Counted from the stretch's first letter, positions 48,901 through 56,624 are shown. The stretch is DNA of 64,000 bases from a bacterium (GCA_905221145.1 CAJNCA010000007.1:1-64000); one strand, 5' to 3'. Numbers and translations are program-made. Notes: generated by a model from the sequence alone, not told the origin.

Positions 48901-49706
48901 GGTTTTTCAGAACGCCCTAACTCCTCACGCATGGCAATATACTTGTCATAAGTCGCTTGCAATTGCTTTTGGAATTTAGAAGCTGAAAAGTCGATGTGTT
49001 TCAACTCTGTCTCGAAAGTCGTGTGACGGCAATGGTCAGACCAATAAGTGTCCAAAACCTTGAGCTCTGTTTCCGTCGGCACGCGCCCGATTGACTTGAA
49101 GTAGTCTTGGATAAAGAGCAAATCATCCACTTCCATAGCCATCCCTTGCTCGGCCTTGTAGCGGGCAAAGTCTTCTGCCCTATAGCTTTCAAAGAAAGTC
49201 AATTTTGGAATGGTCTTGTCTGACTCTGAAAATTCCTGCTTGGCAATCCCTGTCGTGATGTCCTTGAAACGAGAATCAACTGGATTGAGCAAGTAGTTCT
49301 TAACCGCTTCTAACTCAGTCGCATCAATGTCTTTATTCACCAAGTAAAGTTGGGCTGTATTGACCGTCACATCACTCGAACTTCCCAGCAAAAGCAAGGC
49401 TTCCTGTGAAGAAGCCGCACGTTGATCAAATTGACCAGGCAGGCTTTCAATGGCAAAGAAAGCATAGTTGGCAAGATCTGCTTGCACAACTGATTCGTCC
49501 AAGACATGGTCGGTCACCTGCTCAGAGAAAATGTGTTTTTCCGCACGCGCAAACAAATCCTCTGCCAAATCAAAGACATCATAAACTTGCACGATGCGAA
49601 TACTTTTCAAAGTTGACAATCCCAAATTATGCTGGAGTTCTCTAACTAAACTCTCTGACTTGACCTGAAAATCAGCCTTTTTCTCAACAAAAATACGTTT
49701 ATCCAT
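45981..49706 (-). CDS. purL: Phosphoribosylformylglycinamidine synthase, large form
   Basis: 1241 aa from the ATG at 49706 (AAGGATTG precedes it). This is the fused PurL: N-terminal PurS-like part, two AIRS-like repeats (TYWSDHCRHTTFETELK near 225, FKNETHNHPTEIEPFGGAA near 305) and a C-terminal class I glutaminase with GICNGFQALVKSGLLPYG (catalytic Cys near residue 1085) and PVSHGEGKF. It converts FGAR to FGAM. It starts 56 bases after purC. Confidence 0.97.
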   Translation of the reverse strand: MDKRIFVEKKADFQVKSESLVRELQHNLGLSTLKSIRIVQVYDVFDLAEDLFARAEKHIFSEQVTDHVLDESVVQADLANYAFFAIESLPGQFDQRAASSQEALLLLGSSSDVTVNTAQLYLVNKDIDATELEAVKNYLLNPVDSRFKDITTGIAKQEFSESDKTIPKLTFFESYRAEDFARYKAEQGMAMEVDDLLFIQDYFKSIGRVPTETELKVLDTYWSDHCRHTTFETELKHIDFSASKFQKQLQATYDKYIAMREELGRSEKPQTLMDMATIFGRYERANGRLDDMEVSDEINACSVEIEVDVDGVKEPWLLMFKNETHNHPTEIEPFGGAATCIGGAIRDPLSGRSYVYQAMRISGAGDITAPISGTRTGKLPQQVISKTAAHGYSSYGNQIGLATTYVREYFHPGFVAKRMELGAVVGAAPKENVVREKPEAGDVIILLGGKTGRDGVGGATGSSKVQTVESVETAGAEVQKGNAIEERKIQRLFRNGDVTRLIKKSNDFGAGGVCVAIGELADGLEIDLNKVPLKYQGLNGTEIAISESQERMAVVVRPEDVDAFVAECNKENIDAVVVATVTEKPNLVMHWNGETIVDLERRFLDTNGVRVVVDAKVVDKDVKLPEERTTSTNTLEADTLAVLSDLNHASQKGLQTIFDCSVGRSTVNHPLGGRYQLTPTEASVQKLPVQHGVTHTASVMAQGFNPYVAEWSPYHGAAYAVIEATARLVAAGANWSKARFSYQEYFERMDKQAERFGQPVAALLGSIEAQIQLGLPSIGGKDSMSGTFEELTVPPTLVAFGVTTADSRKVLSPEFKTAGENIYYIPGKALSAEIDFDLIKKNFAQLEAIQKDYKVTSASAVKYGGVLESLALATFGNHIGAEVTLPELETALTAQLGGFVFTSPEEIDGVEKIGQTKAAFTLTVNGVKLDGHKLDSAFQGKLEEVYPTEFAQAKELDEVPAVASDVIIKGKEKVEKPVVYIPVFPGTNSEYDSAKAFEKEGAEVNLVPFVTLNEEAIVKSVETMVDNIGKANILFFAGGFSAADEPDGSAKFIVNILLNEKVRAAIDSFIARSGLIIGICNGFQALVKSGLLPYGNFEDASSTSPTLFYNDANQHVAKMVETRISNTNSPWLAGVQVGDIHAIPVSHGEGKFVVTAEEFAELRDNGQIFSQYVDFDGKPSMDSKYNPNGSVHAIEGITSKNGQIIGKMGHSERYEDGLFQNIPGNKDQHLFASAVRYFTGK

Positions 49707-49762
49707 CAATCCTTATTCCTTTATTTCAGCTCTTGCTATGTTCCCAAACGACCTTGAGGTTG

Positions 49763-50470
49763 TTATTTCAACTCCTGCAACTTCTCCCAAACAATCTCAT
49801 AAACATCTGTTAATTCTCCGAGACCTCTACGGAAAACATCCTTATCCATGTGGTTGCCATCCGCATCCCACAAACGGCAATTATCTGGTGAAAATTCGTC
49901 TGCCAAGATAATCTTTCCATCCTTATCGAAACCGAACTCTAGCTTAAAGTCAATCAATTTAAGCCCAATCTCAGCAAACCAGACTTTCAAAAGTTCATTG
50001 ATACGACGCGTTTCTTCCTTCAAGTAGGCAATCTGCTGATCATCCGCAATCTGTAGGAATTTCACATGCTCGTCATTGATAAAGGGATCATCCAAATCAT
50101 CATTTTTGTAGTAAAATTCGACAATCGGAGTCTCCAAGGCGATTCCCTCATCCACACCAAAACGTTTTGAAAAAGAACCAGCAGTATAGTTGCGGAGCAC
50201 GACCTCGAGAGGAATAATCTCAACCTTTTTATTGAGTTGTTCCGTGTCCGAAAGTTTCTCCACAAAGTGAGTCGCCACACCCGCCGCATTTAATTTCTCA
50301 AAAATAAAAGATGAAATCTGATTATTCAACACTCCCTTACCCGCAATCTGCTCCTTCTTAACACCGTTGAAAGCAGTCGCCTGGTCCTTGTAAGTTGAAA
50401 TAATAAGATTTTCATCCTCTGTTGTATAGATATCTTTAGCTTTTCCCGAATAGATCAATTGTTTTGACAT
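49763..50470 (-). CDS. purC: SAICAR synthetase
   Basis: 235 aa from the ATG at 50470; the open frame runs 34 codons further through the promoter. [17 protein letters not shown] at the start, [20 protein letters not shown] near 90-108 and [14 protein letters not shown] near 188-201 are the SAICAR synthetase signatures. It is the first gene of the purine cluster, behind a promoter with CGAA boxes. Confidence 0.97.
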   Translation of the reverse strand: MSKQLIYSGKAKDIYTTEDENLIISTYKDQATAFNGVKKEQIAGKGVLNNQISSFIFEKLNAAGVATHFVEKLSDTEQLNKKVEIIPLEVVLRNYTAGSFSKRFGVDEGIALETPIVEFYYKNDDLDDPFINDEHVKFLQIADDQQIAYLKEETRRINELLKVWFAEIGLKLIDFKLEFGFDKDGKIILADEFSPDNCRLWDADGNHMDKDVFRRGLGELTDVYEIVWEKLQELK

Positions 50471-50502
50471 TTTAAAGTTCGCCTTTCGTATTACTTGAGC
50501 AC

Positions 50503-50566
50503 ATTCTACCACAAAAAACCTAAAATTACAAGAATTTAACCGAATAAAAGATGGAGGAAGCTCGAA
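50503..50566 (-). promoter_or_regulatory. purC promoter with PurBox-like elements
   Basis: Minus strand TTGTAA (50526-50531), 17-base spacer, TAGAAT (50503-50508) with an upstream TG. CGAA cores on the plus strand at 50541-50544 (TTAACCGAATAAA) and 50563-50566 lie directly upstream, as expected for PurR control. Confidence 0.6.
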
Positions 50567-50639
50567 AATCATAAAGAAAAAACTGCAAGAAGTATCTTTC
50601 TCACAGTTTTAAAATCATTTAACTCTAAAAACACGAACA

Positions 50640-51989
50640 TTACTCTTTGTTCAAAAATTGATCCAAATAATAGCGCAGATAACTTTTCTTACCTGTAATC
50701 ATCTGTAGGCGACCTTCCACCCCGTACCGAAGTTTTTCAGCCTGCTCAGCAGTCAGATTAGTCTCCGCCTCGATCTTAAAGAAATTCCCTTTCTCAGTCT
50801 TAGTAGCTGTCGCATCTATGCTGGTAATCGTAGAATCTATGAAAATTTGATTCTTGGCATCATGAGTCGTAGTATAACGAACAGAGTCCCCGACCTTGAC
50901 TCTTGCTACATCCTTTGAACTAAGATAAGCTGTTAGTTTGGCTTTCCCTTCTTTTTCCAAGGACGGATAGAGTTGGGCTAGTAGGCCACCTTCTGCAACC
51001 ATGGTAGAATCACTAGTCTCAGGATTAAGGTGAAGCACCCCATCCTCACTGGCCGTAATTTTCCCCTTGTCTAGAAGACTTCCCTGAATCTTCTTGCCTG
51101 ACTCTGCTTCCAAGATTTTCTGGTCTAGAAGGGTCAATTCCTGACCAACCTTTGCCAAGTGTTGGGATTTAAGAGATTCCAATTGACTGCTTAAACCAGA
51201 CGCATAGGCATGCTGGGTACCTGAACCTGCATACTGGACGCGGTAAGTCGCAAGACTAGATTCTAACTGAGAAAGCTGCGCTTCAACCTGCGCAACAACC
51301 TGGGCCTTAGCTTGCGGATTTTCCTCGCCCTGAGACTTGTAGGACTGATAGAGAGAGTAGGCTAGATTCTGATTGCCCAAGGAAGCGCCTGTTTCAATAG
51401 CTGACTTAGCTGTCTGGTAATCGCGAATTTTAGCCTCTGTTTGACTGATGAGGTTGCCGATTTCAGCTTGGGTTTGACTAGCTGCTGCATTCTGGGACGC
51501 GATGGTCTCATTTTGTTGCGATATACTAGCCCTAAGACTGCCTGCTTGACTGATGTAGTCGCGAAAGGTGGCTTGGTAGCCAAACTTATCCTCCTCTAGA
51601 AAGTAATCTGTCCCTTCTTGCAGGCTCTTTTGCAAATACTCCAATTGCTTTTTTTGATCCTGAAGCATGTCCAACTGACTGGCATAAGACTCCGCTTGAA
51701 CACCTTCTGCCCCTTCTTGGTATTGAACTAGAAGATCCCCCTTCTTAACCAGCTTATTTTCTTCCAAATGATTGACAAGAATACGATTGTTGCTAGTTGA
51801 CTGGATATTGGCAAGGATACGACTAGGCTCAACAGTAGCTCTAGTGGACAAACTTATCTCCTTCTCTGCCAAAGTTGCAAATCCAAGCAAAAACACGAGC
51901 AGAAGCGACATGGGTACAATCACCCGACTGGAAAAATTATGGTAACGACGATTATAAAACTCCGCACTTTCTAAAAATTCTGGTTTCAT
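50640..51989 (-). CDS. comB: ComB, competence-peptide export accessory protein
   Basis: 449 aa, HlyD/membrane-fusion type. One membrane segment near residues 25-41 ([19 protein letters not shown]), a long coiled-coil periplasm-like region with many Gln/Glu/Ala (about 100-300), flanking lipoyl-like beta segments ([19 protein letters not shown], and [14 protein letters not shown]), and a C-terminal beta domain. It works with ComA to export CSP and other double-glycine peptides. It starts 12 bases after comA. Confidence 0.95.
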   Translation of the reverse strand: MKPEFLESAEFYNRRYHNFSSRVIVPMSLLLVFLLGFATLAEKEISLSTRATVEPSRILANIQSTSNNRILVNHLEENKLVKKGDLLVQYQEGAEGVQAESYASQLDMLQDQKKQLEYLQKSLQEGTDYFLEEDKFGYQATFRDYISQAGSLRASISQQNETIASQNAAASQTQAEIGNLISQTEAKIRDYQTAKSAIETGASLGNQNLAYSLYQSYKSQGEENPQAKAQVVAQVEAQLSQLESSLATYRVQYAGSGTQHAYASGLSSQLESLKSQHLAKVGQELTLLDQKILEAESGKKIQGSLLDKGKITASEDGVLHLNPETSDSTMVAEGGLLAQLYPSLEKEGKAKLTAYLSSKDVARVKVGDSVRYTTTHDAKNQIFIDSTITSIDATATKTEKGNFFKIEAETNLTAEQAEKLRYGVEGRLQMITGKKSYLRYYLDQFLNKE

Positions 51990-52001
51990 CCTCTCCTCTT
52001 T

Positions 52002-54155
52002 CTAGCTATTCACCAAATGGGCGTAAAAACCACCCTGTGCAAGCAAATCAGCATGATTTCCTTCTTCAACAATCTTGCCCTGATCCAAGACAACAACCTT
52101 CTCTGTCCGCTCAGCGATAGTCAAGCGGTGGGCAATGAAAATCAAGGTCTTGTCTAAAGCCATGAGATTATCAACAATTCGCTTCTCTGTCAAAATATCT
52201 AAACTGCTGGTCGCCTCATCCAAAATCAAGACCGGCGCATCTGTCAAGAGAGCACGCGCCAGAGCGATTCTTTGACGTTGTCCACCTGAAATCCCTGCCC
52301 CATCCGAAGTCAATTCTGTCTGATAATTCAATGGCATGCGCTCGATATCCTCTCGAATCTCTGCCAACTCAACCGCCCGTAAGATATCTTCCTGAGTCGT
52401 CCCCTCCTTGGCTCCCAAAAGAAGATTGTCCAAAATCGTCCCGTTAAATACATAAGGCTGTTGAGGTAGATAGTTGATATACTGGCGCAGGGCCTTTTTG
52501 TCAATCTGATTGAGATTGACACCACCCAGGCTAATCTCTCCCTGACTTGGGTCGTAAAAATTAACCATCATCTTGGCCAAGGTCGTCTTACCTGACCCCG
52601 AAATCCCCACAAAAGCCACCTTAGAGCCTTGGGGAATTGTCAAATTGATATCCGACAAGACGTCTCGACCATAACCATACTTGTAGGAAACCTGTTTGAA
52701 GGTCATATCTCCCTTCATCAAGCTCAGATCCTCAACTGTTTTCTTCTCCTCAAACTCAGAAGCTACCAGATAAACCTCATTCAGACGGTTATTGGCAACC
52801 TGAGCTGTCTGAAGCTTGGTTTGCAGATTGATGATATTTTCCAAAGGATTGGTAAAATAAACAAGCAAGGTATTATAGGTAATCAACTGTCCCAAACTCA
52901 TCTTGCCATCCATGACCAGAACAGCTCCCATCCAGAGAATACCGACATTGAGCAAGAGATGGGCAACTTTTTTCAGAGCCTTTTGTTGACTCTCTGCCCG
53001 ACTATAGGTAAAGGATTTTTTCAGATAATCTACAAATTCCTTGTCAATCTTTTGATAACGCTGACTTTCACTGGTCAATGACTTGATAGTCTCAATACCG
53101 TTGATGTCCTCGATGATAGAAGAAGACAGAACCGCATTGGCTTCCATGGTATCCCGATTCATCTTTTCAAACGGCTTCATAAAAGCAAAGATAATCACTG
53201 TATAGATAGGAAGTGCCAATAAAGTCATGAAAAAGAGATTGGTATTTTGTGAAAATAAAACAAGAGAAATAATAACAACCGTTGACACATCTAGGAAAAT
53301 CGAAAGGATGGTCGAAGCCAGCGCATCAATGATACTGTTAGCATCTGTAAAACGAGACACGATTTCCCCTGTACGACGTGTCGCAAAAAAGGACATAGGC
53401 AGGTGAAAAACATGCTTGATATAGGACAAAATCACATCAATCGACAAGCGTTGCCCCAAAACAAGCAAGAGATACTCCTGAGCATAAGACAAGATCTGCT
53501 GGAGGATATAGACGATGACCAAGCCAATAGAAATAATCCCCAACGTCGAACGCATCTGATCTGGCACATAGGTATCAATGATAGACTGCAGATAATAAGA
53601 ACCCACAATGTTAATCAAGGTTACCAAGAGTGTTGCCAAAACGATATTGGCAATCAAGCCACGCTGCTTCACTAATATAGGGATAAAAGATAGCAGACCA
53701 TTCTTTTGATCCTTATGAGGCTTGTAATCTGGACTAGGCGCCATAAACAGAGTTACTCCTGTCCATTCTTCCGCAAAACGCTCACGTGGCAGTTTGGTCA
53801 ATTTCACCCCAGGATCTGGATCAGCAATATGAATGCTGTCCTTATCCTGCCCAGTCACCACATAGTAGTGGAGCAATTTCCCTTCCTTAAGCACATGGGC
53901 AACAAAAGGAAAAGTCAAATCAGGCAAGTCAAAGAGCGTCATATCCGCCTTGATCGCTCGCGTCTCAAAGCCAATCTCCTCTGCCACCTTGACCAAGCCC
54001 AAAGCCGTCGTCCCATCCATAGTAGTCTTAGCCAATTCTCGCAAGTGAGCTAAAGAGTAGTAACTACCATAGCAGCCAAAAACCATGGCCAATGAAGCTA
54101 CACCGCAGTCCATCTGATCCACCTGCGGACGATAATGACGTTTCCCAAATTTCAT
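52002..54155 (-). CDS. comA: ComA, peptidase-containing ABC exporter
   Basis: 717 aa from the ATG at 54155 (GGAG eight bases upstream); longer starts fall inside the BOX element. The N-terminal C39 peptidase has QMDCGVASLAMVFG with the catalytic Cys at 17 and YYVVTGQDKDSIHIADPDPG with His and Asp. Six membrane segments cover about 160-430, and an ABC domain has the Walker A GISGSGKTTLAK, the signature SGGQRQRIALARAL and Walker B PVLILDEATSS. It cleaves double-glycine leaders and exports CSP. It may also process the GG peptides encoded just upstream. Confidence 0.97.
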   Translation of the reverse strand: MKFGKRHYRPQVDQMDCGVASLAMVFGCYGSYYSLAHLRELAKTTMDGTTALGLVKVAEEIGFETRAIKADMTLFDLPDLTFPFVAHVLKEGKLLHYYVVTGQDKDSIHIADPDPGVKLTKLPRERFAEEWTGVTLFMAPSPDYKPHKDQKNGLLSFIPILVKQRGLIANIVLATLLVTLINIVGSYYLQSIIDTYVPDQMRSTLGIISIGLVIVYILQQILSYAQEYLLLVLGQRLSIDVILSYIKHVFHLPMSFFATRRTGEIVSRFTDANSIIDALASTILSIFLDVSTVVIISLVLFSQNTNLFFMTLLALPIYTVIIFAFMKPFEKMNRDTMEANAVLSSSIIEDINGIETIKSLTSESQRYQKIDKEFVDYLKKSFTYSRAESQQKALKKVAHLLLNVGILWMGAVLVMDGKMSLGQLITYNTLLVYFTNPLENIINLQTKLQTAQVANNRLNEVYLVASEFEEKKTVEDLSLMKGDMTFKQVSYKYGYGRDVLSDINLTIPQGSKVAFVGISGSGKTTLAKMMVNFYDPSQGEISLGGVNLNQIDKKALRQYINYLPQQPYVFNGTILDNLLLGAKEGTTQEDILRAVELAEIREDIERMPLNYQTELTSDGAGISGGQRQRIALARALLTDAPVLILDEATSSLDILTEKRIVDNLMALDKTLIFIAHRLTIAERTEKVVVLDQGKIVEEGNHADLLAQGGFYAHLVNS

Positions 54156-54174
54156 ATTCATCTCCTTTTTCCTA

Positions 54175-54325
54175 ATACTCAATGAAAATCAAAGAGCAAA
54201 CTAGGAAACTAGCCGCAGGTTGCTCAAAGCACGGCTTTGAGGTTGTAGATAGAACTGACGAAGTCAGTAACATCTACACGGCAAGGCGACGTTGACGTGG
54301 TTTGAATTTGATTTTTGAAGAGTAT
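54175..54325. repeat. BOX element, full form, in the comAB leader
   Basis: 151 bp with the same ends and internal boxB as the copy at 29200. It lies between the comAB promoter and the comA start, so it is transcribed as part of the comAB 5' leader. Confidence 0.95.
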
Positions 54326-54340
54326 CATCTGATAACAACT

Positions 54341-54346
54341 ATCTTA
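54341..54346 (-). promoter_or_regulatory. Likely -10 of comAB
   Basis: Minus strand TAAGAT, 32 bases downstream of the ComE direct repeat. Confidence 0.5.
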
Positions 54347-54378
54347 CCCCAATCCCCAAACAAAAACTGGACTTCCTC

Positions 54379-54408
54379 CCCAAATGCGCCTATCTCCCTC
54401 CCAACTGC
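54379..54408 (-). promoter_or_regulatory. ComE-type direct repeat of the comAB promoter
   Basis: Minus strand GCAGTTGGG, 12-base spacer, GCATTTGGG, fitting the ComE pattern aCAnTTcaG-N12-aCAnTTgaG. It predicts comAB as an early competence operon. Confidence 0.85.
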
Positions 54409-54532
54409 ACTTTTGGGATAAAAAATAGGCAGAACAAGCGTCCTACCTACTAAAAATATGGTATGAAAGGAAATTGATTTTTTACTGACACCCTAGGCAA
54501 GCTTGGAACAAATAAATCATTGATAGTAACAT

Positions 54533-54646
54533 TTACGACATCCTATTTATTACTTCAATTACTAATGTCCCTGCTATTTCTAAGCCGCCTTTGGTATGAT
54601 CTATTCCTAGTCAGAATAGATAACACCGTTCTAAATTACGATTCAT
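54533..54646 (-). pseudogene. Possible bacteriocin-like peptide gene with an in-frame stop
   Basis: AAAGGAG stands before an ATG at 54646. The frame reads 11 codons (MNRNLERCYLF), a TGA at 54611-54613, then continues open to TAA with GIDHTKGGLEIAGTLVIEVI. The second part has a Gly-Gly and a small hydrophobic tail like a class II bacteriocin. It may be a decayed peptide gene or chance. The surrounding 54410-54715 stretch otherwise shows no gene. Confidence 0.35.
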
Positions 54647-54715
54647 AGTTACTCCTTTTTTTGATTCGTTACTATAAGACACCTATTTCCCCATAGATTG
54701 TCTACTGCTTTAAAT

Positions 54716-54922
54716 TTATCCATTCTTTTTTTCTTTACTTCTGTATAAAAGAATGAAGGCCATCACAAATAATGCAACCGTGGGTATATTAAAATTATCA
54801 AACCAAGTAGGTAAAGATACTTTATTTATGTCAGCTACTAATCTGATGATGATATAAGACATTGAACTAAGTAATACCATAATTTCAGGCCAAACTTTCA
54901 GTATTGATTTAACAAATTTCAT
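54716..54922 (-). CDS. Small membrane protein, candidate bacteriocin immunity protein
   Basis: 68 aa from the ATG at 54922 (TTGGAG before it). Two hydrophobic segments: IMVLLSSMSYIIIRLVAD at about 15-32 and TVALFVMAFILLYRS near 48-62, with a Lys-rich tail. Size, topology and position in a bacteriocin cluster fit an immunity-type membrane protein; no family is recognised. Confidence 0.65.
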   Translation of the reverse strand: MKFVKSILKVWPEIMVLLSSMSYIIIRLVADINKVSLPTWFDNFNIPTVALFVMAFILLYRSKEKKNG

Positions 54923-55000
54923 ATTAAACTCCAATGTGATGCATTCTTAGATTCTAGCCTAGCTATTTTCAGCGCAGACTAACAAGTCATTCTTAACTGT

Positions 55001-55180
55001 TTACTCTACTCGCTTTTTATTGACCTTATATCCTAGATAAAAGAGCCCAAATAAAACGGGGTAAATTTCTGGATAAAATAGGGTATTGATTGAATTTCTC
55101 AAAATCAAATACGTTGCGATATAGATTATGAGCGATACGGTAAAATAACCCTCAGCAAAGCCTAATAAAAATGTTTTCAT
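55001..55180 (-). CDS. Small membrane protein (59 aa)
   Basis: ATG at 55180 with TAGGAG seven bases upstream; stop TAA at 55001. Two hydrophobic segments (YFTVSLIIYIATYLIL and IYPVLFGLFYLGYKV) and a basic tail (NKKRVE). The ribosome site overlaps the end of the 24-codon ORF upstream, so the three genes 55464-55001 look like one translationally linked unit. Probably an immunity or accessory protein; inferred from context only. Confidence 0.65.
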   Translation of the reverse strand: MKTFLLGFAEGYFTVSLIIYIATYLILRNSINTLFYPEIYPVLFGLFYLGYKVNKKRVE

Positions 55181-55189
55181 AAGAAACTC

Positions 55190-55264
55190 CTAATTACCTG
55201 ACAAGAATGGCGGAAAAACTCTGCCATTCACATGCACCAAATTCTTTTGATTCATGTTCGTCAT
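55190..55264 (-). CDS. 24-residue peptide, coupled to the upstream ORF
   Basis: ATG at 55264 overlaps the TAA of the preceding ORF (TAATG), with AAAGGAG in front. The product begins MTNMNQKNLVHVNGRV and ends FPPFLSGN. It is not obviously hydrophobic and has no double-glycine leader. Overlap and ribosome site argue for real translation; the role is unknown (signal, leader or small regulator). Confidence 0.45.
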   Translation of the reverse strand: MTNMNQKNLVHVNGRVFPPFLSGN

Positions 55265-55464
55265 TACTCCTTTGTATTATATTTTATTGCTATGTAAATG
55301 ATTAAAATGAGTATTGGATAAGTAAATACTTCTGAGATATCCATAAAATTCATACTATACTGTCCAGATAATATTTTATAGTCAATTAAAATTTGAACGA
55401 TAGTGAAAATAATACGTAGCGATAACAATACCCCTAATAATATCAATTCTTTTTTTAAAAACAT
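55264..55464 (-). CDS. Small membrane protein (66 aa), candidate immunity protein
   Basis: Two hydrophobic stretches: ELILLGVLLSLRIIFTIVQIL near 6-26 and YPILILIIYIAIKYN near 49-63. AGAGG lies nine bases before the ATG. It follows a remnant of another peptide gene and a copy of the repeated locus motif at 55545. It fits the small immunity-type proteins of Blp-like islands by size and topology; not assigned to a family. Confidence 0.65.
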   Translation of the reverse strand: MFLKKELILLGVLLSLRIIFTIVQILIDYKILSGQYSMNFMDISEVFTYPILILIIYIAIKYNTKE

Positions 55465-55491
55465 AGAAATGCCTCTCTGACTACAATCAGA

Positions 55492-55548
55492 TTATGGTCT
55501 ATTCGCATAATACCCCAAAGCTGCTTCACCTGCTATTTTATTTTCCTC
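55492..55548 (-). pseudogene. Remnant of a bacteriocin C-terminus
   Basis: Open frame after TAA with no start codon, ending IAGEAALGYYANRP then TAA. Gly/Ala-rich ends of this sort close many class IIb bacteriocins. It sits directly after the repeated locus motif at 55545-55583, suggesting a deletion that joined a motif copy to the 3' end of a lost gene. Low certainty because it is only 18 codons. Confidence 0.35.
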
Positions 55549-55583
55549 TTATTTATCTATTCAAAAACGAATTCAAAAATATA
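55545..55583 (-). promoter_or_regulatory. Fifth copy of the locus-specific upstream motif
   Basis: Minus strand TTTTTGAATTCG then TTTTTGAATAGATAAATAAG and AGG. It matches the motif found before the three 16-codon ORFs and the first GG-peptide gene (56645-57058). Confidence 0.5.
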
Positions 55584-55609
55584 ATATATATCAATTTTAA
55601 TAAACTATA

Positions 55610-55810
55610 TTAATAAAACGCATTGTAAACATTTCGACCAAATGCTCTACCAGCATTATAGATACCACCGAAAAATCTTCCCGTACTATCAATCACTTTA
55701 TGGACATCGATGTTAATATTACCTCTCCATGACACTCGACCGCCCTCTAATGTTGCTAAATCTTTTTCTGTGAGACTTGTAAATCTTTCTTCAATTTTTA
55801 TCATATTCAT
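55610..55810 (-). CDS. Double-glycine bacteriocin-like peptide
   Basis: 66 aa. The leader ends SLTEKDLATLEGG at residue 24, the form cut by ComA/BlpA-type C39 peptidases. The predicted mature 42 residues are rich in Gly, Arg and aromatics (RVSWRGNINIDVHKV; later GGIYNAGRAFGRNVYN). It may be one half of a two-peptide bacteriocin. The C-terminus resembles that of the protein encoded at 55843 (AGxxFGxxVYN). AAGAGG lies ten bases before the ATG. Confidence 0.75.
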   Translation of the reverse strand: MNMIKIEERFTSLTEKDLATLEGGRVSWRGNINIDVHKVIDSTGRFFGGIYNAGRAFGRNVYNAFY

Positions 55811-55842
55811 TGTATTTGTTCCTCTTTATCTATAATTTTTTA

Positions 55843-56031
55843 TTAAAATAAATAATTGTAAACCATTTCGCCAAACTTCTGTCCCGCCCAATAAACCGGT
55901 CCTAAAAGTAATGTCCCTAAAGCATAAACCCCAACTACTCCAACTATGAAAATCAATACTTTTACAGGAATTGACTGCAAACTGTAAAAGGTCTCTACCC
56001 TAGTAATCCAACTTTCTATCATGCGTTCCAT
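55843..56031 (-). CDS. Small membrane peptide with bacteriocin-like tail
   Basis: 62 aa if started at the ATG at 56031 (AGGGAAGGA upstream); the frame opens further upstream over the preceding gene. One strong membrane segment (VKVLIFIVGVVGVYALGTLLL), then GPVYWAGQKFGEMVYNYLF. It has no double-glycine leader. The last 14 residues share A-G-x-x-F-G-x-x-V-Y-N with the peptide at 55610. It may be an immunity protein or a leaderless partner. Function is unknown. Confidence 0.6.
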   Translation of the reverse strand: MERMIESWITRVETFYSLQSIPVKVLIFIVGVVGVYALGTLLLGPVYWAGQKFGEMVYNYLF

Positions 56032-56050
56032 CAGCGCTCTTCCTTCCCTG

Positions 56051-56233
56051 TTAACGTCCACGACGCTTAGCATGTGCTCCTGAAGCACCATCTACCGCAC
56101 CCAATAAAAACGTTCCTGCAATTGCGACTCCTCCAACTACTACCAGACCAATTAGCAAGCCTCCTTCTACATCGGCCATTTCCTCATGACTCATTACATG
56201 AAAACTATCTTCCATAATTTTAAATTTTTCCAT
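56051..56233 (-). CDS. Double-glycine bacteriocin-like peptide
   Basis: 60 aa. Leader MEKFKIMEDSFHVMSHEEMA then DVEGG at 25; the mature part starts LLIGLVVVGGVAIAGTFLLG and ends in a basic tail (HAKRRGR). Gly/Ala/Val-rich helical segments with GxxxG spacing are typical of class IIb pore-forming peptides. AAGGAG lies seven bases before the ATG. Export by ComAB or BlpAB is expected. Confidence 0.8.
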   Translation of the reverse strand: MEKFKIMEDSFHVMSHEEMADVEGGLLIGLVVVGGVAIAGTFLLGAVDGASGAHAKRRGR

Positions 56234-56263
56234 CTTATTCTCCTTTTTTGATTATTAACAATT

Positions 56264-56294
56264 GAAAAAGGTAGTTTTTTGTCTTTCCTTTTTC
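56264..56294 (-). terminator. Weak hairpin between peptide genes
   Basis: GAAAAAGG pairs with CCTTTTTC across a 15-base loop; no clear U-tract. Possibly a partial terminator. Confidence 0.35.
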
Positions 56295-56343
56295 ATATAT
56301 TCTATTCGTTGTTATAGATAACCTTTACTCTCTAAATATTATC

Positions 56344-56484
56344 TTAGAATCCAAATAATACACTACGTAACAATAGACCTGTAATTAAACCCCGTTGATA
56401 ACTTTCCTTGCTACCACCCACCAGCAAGGCTAAGTCGCTTTCCTTTAATACTTCAATAGTATACTTATCATTCATTTCATTCAT
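56344..56484 (-). CDS. Pheromone-sized double-glycine peptide (2)
   Basis: 46 aa, ATG at 56484 with AGGAGG seven bases upstream (a second Met follows at codon 4). Leader ends ESDLALLVGG; predicted mature peptide is 22 residues, SKESYQRGLITG then LLLRSVLFGF. It is short, basic and amphipathic like CSP or BlpC and much smaller than the bacteriocins nearby. It ends in Phe-Gly-Phe, as does the adjacent peptide. Candidate inducer for one of the two sensor kinases. Confidence 0.7.
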   Translation of the reverse strand: MNEMNDKYTIEVLKESDLALLVGGSKESYQRGLITGLLLRSVLFGF

Positions 56485-56495
56485 CTCTTATCCTC

Positions 56496-56624
56496 CTAAA
56501 AACCAAAACCTCTACGAAATCCAACGTACCAATCTGCAAGTGTCTTCGTCCAATTTTCTCCACCTTGAATATCGGTCAATTCTTCCGAAGTCAGCTCAAC
56601 AAATCCATAATAATGTTCTTTCAT
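56496..56624 (-). CDS. Pheromone-sized double-glycine peptide (1)
   Basis: 42 aa, ATG at 56624, AAAGGAATAAAATA before it. Leader ends LTSEELTDIQGG; predicted mature peptide of 20 residues is ENWTKTLADWYVGFRRGFGF. Length, charge and aromatic content fit an inducing peptide. The stop lies 11 bases before the ATG of the second peptide. It is preceded by a copy of the repeated locus motif. Confidence 0.7.
   Translation of the reverse strand: MKEHYYGFVELTSEELTDIQGGENWTKTLADWYVGFRRGFGF

Noticed and set aside
50471..50572. Longer purC frame
   Set aside because: It runs through the -10 and -35; the usual SAICAR synthetase start with its own spacing is at 50470.
54156..54182. Longer comA frame
   Set aside because: It begins inside a BOX element; the known ComA start is at 54155.
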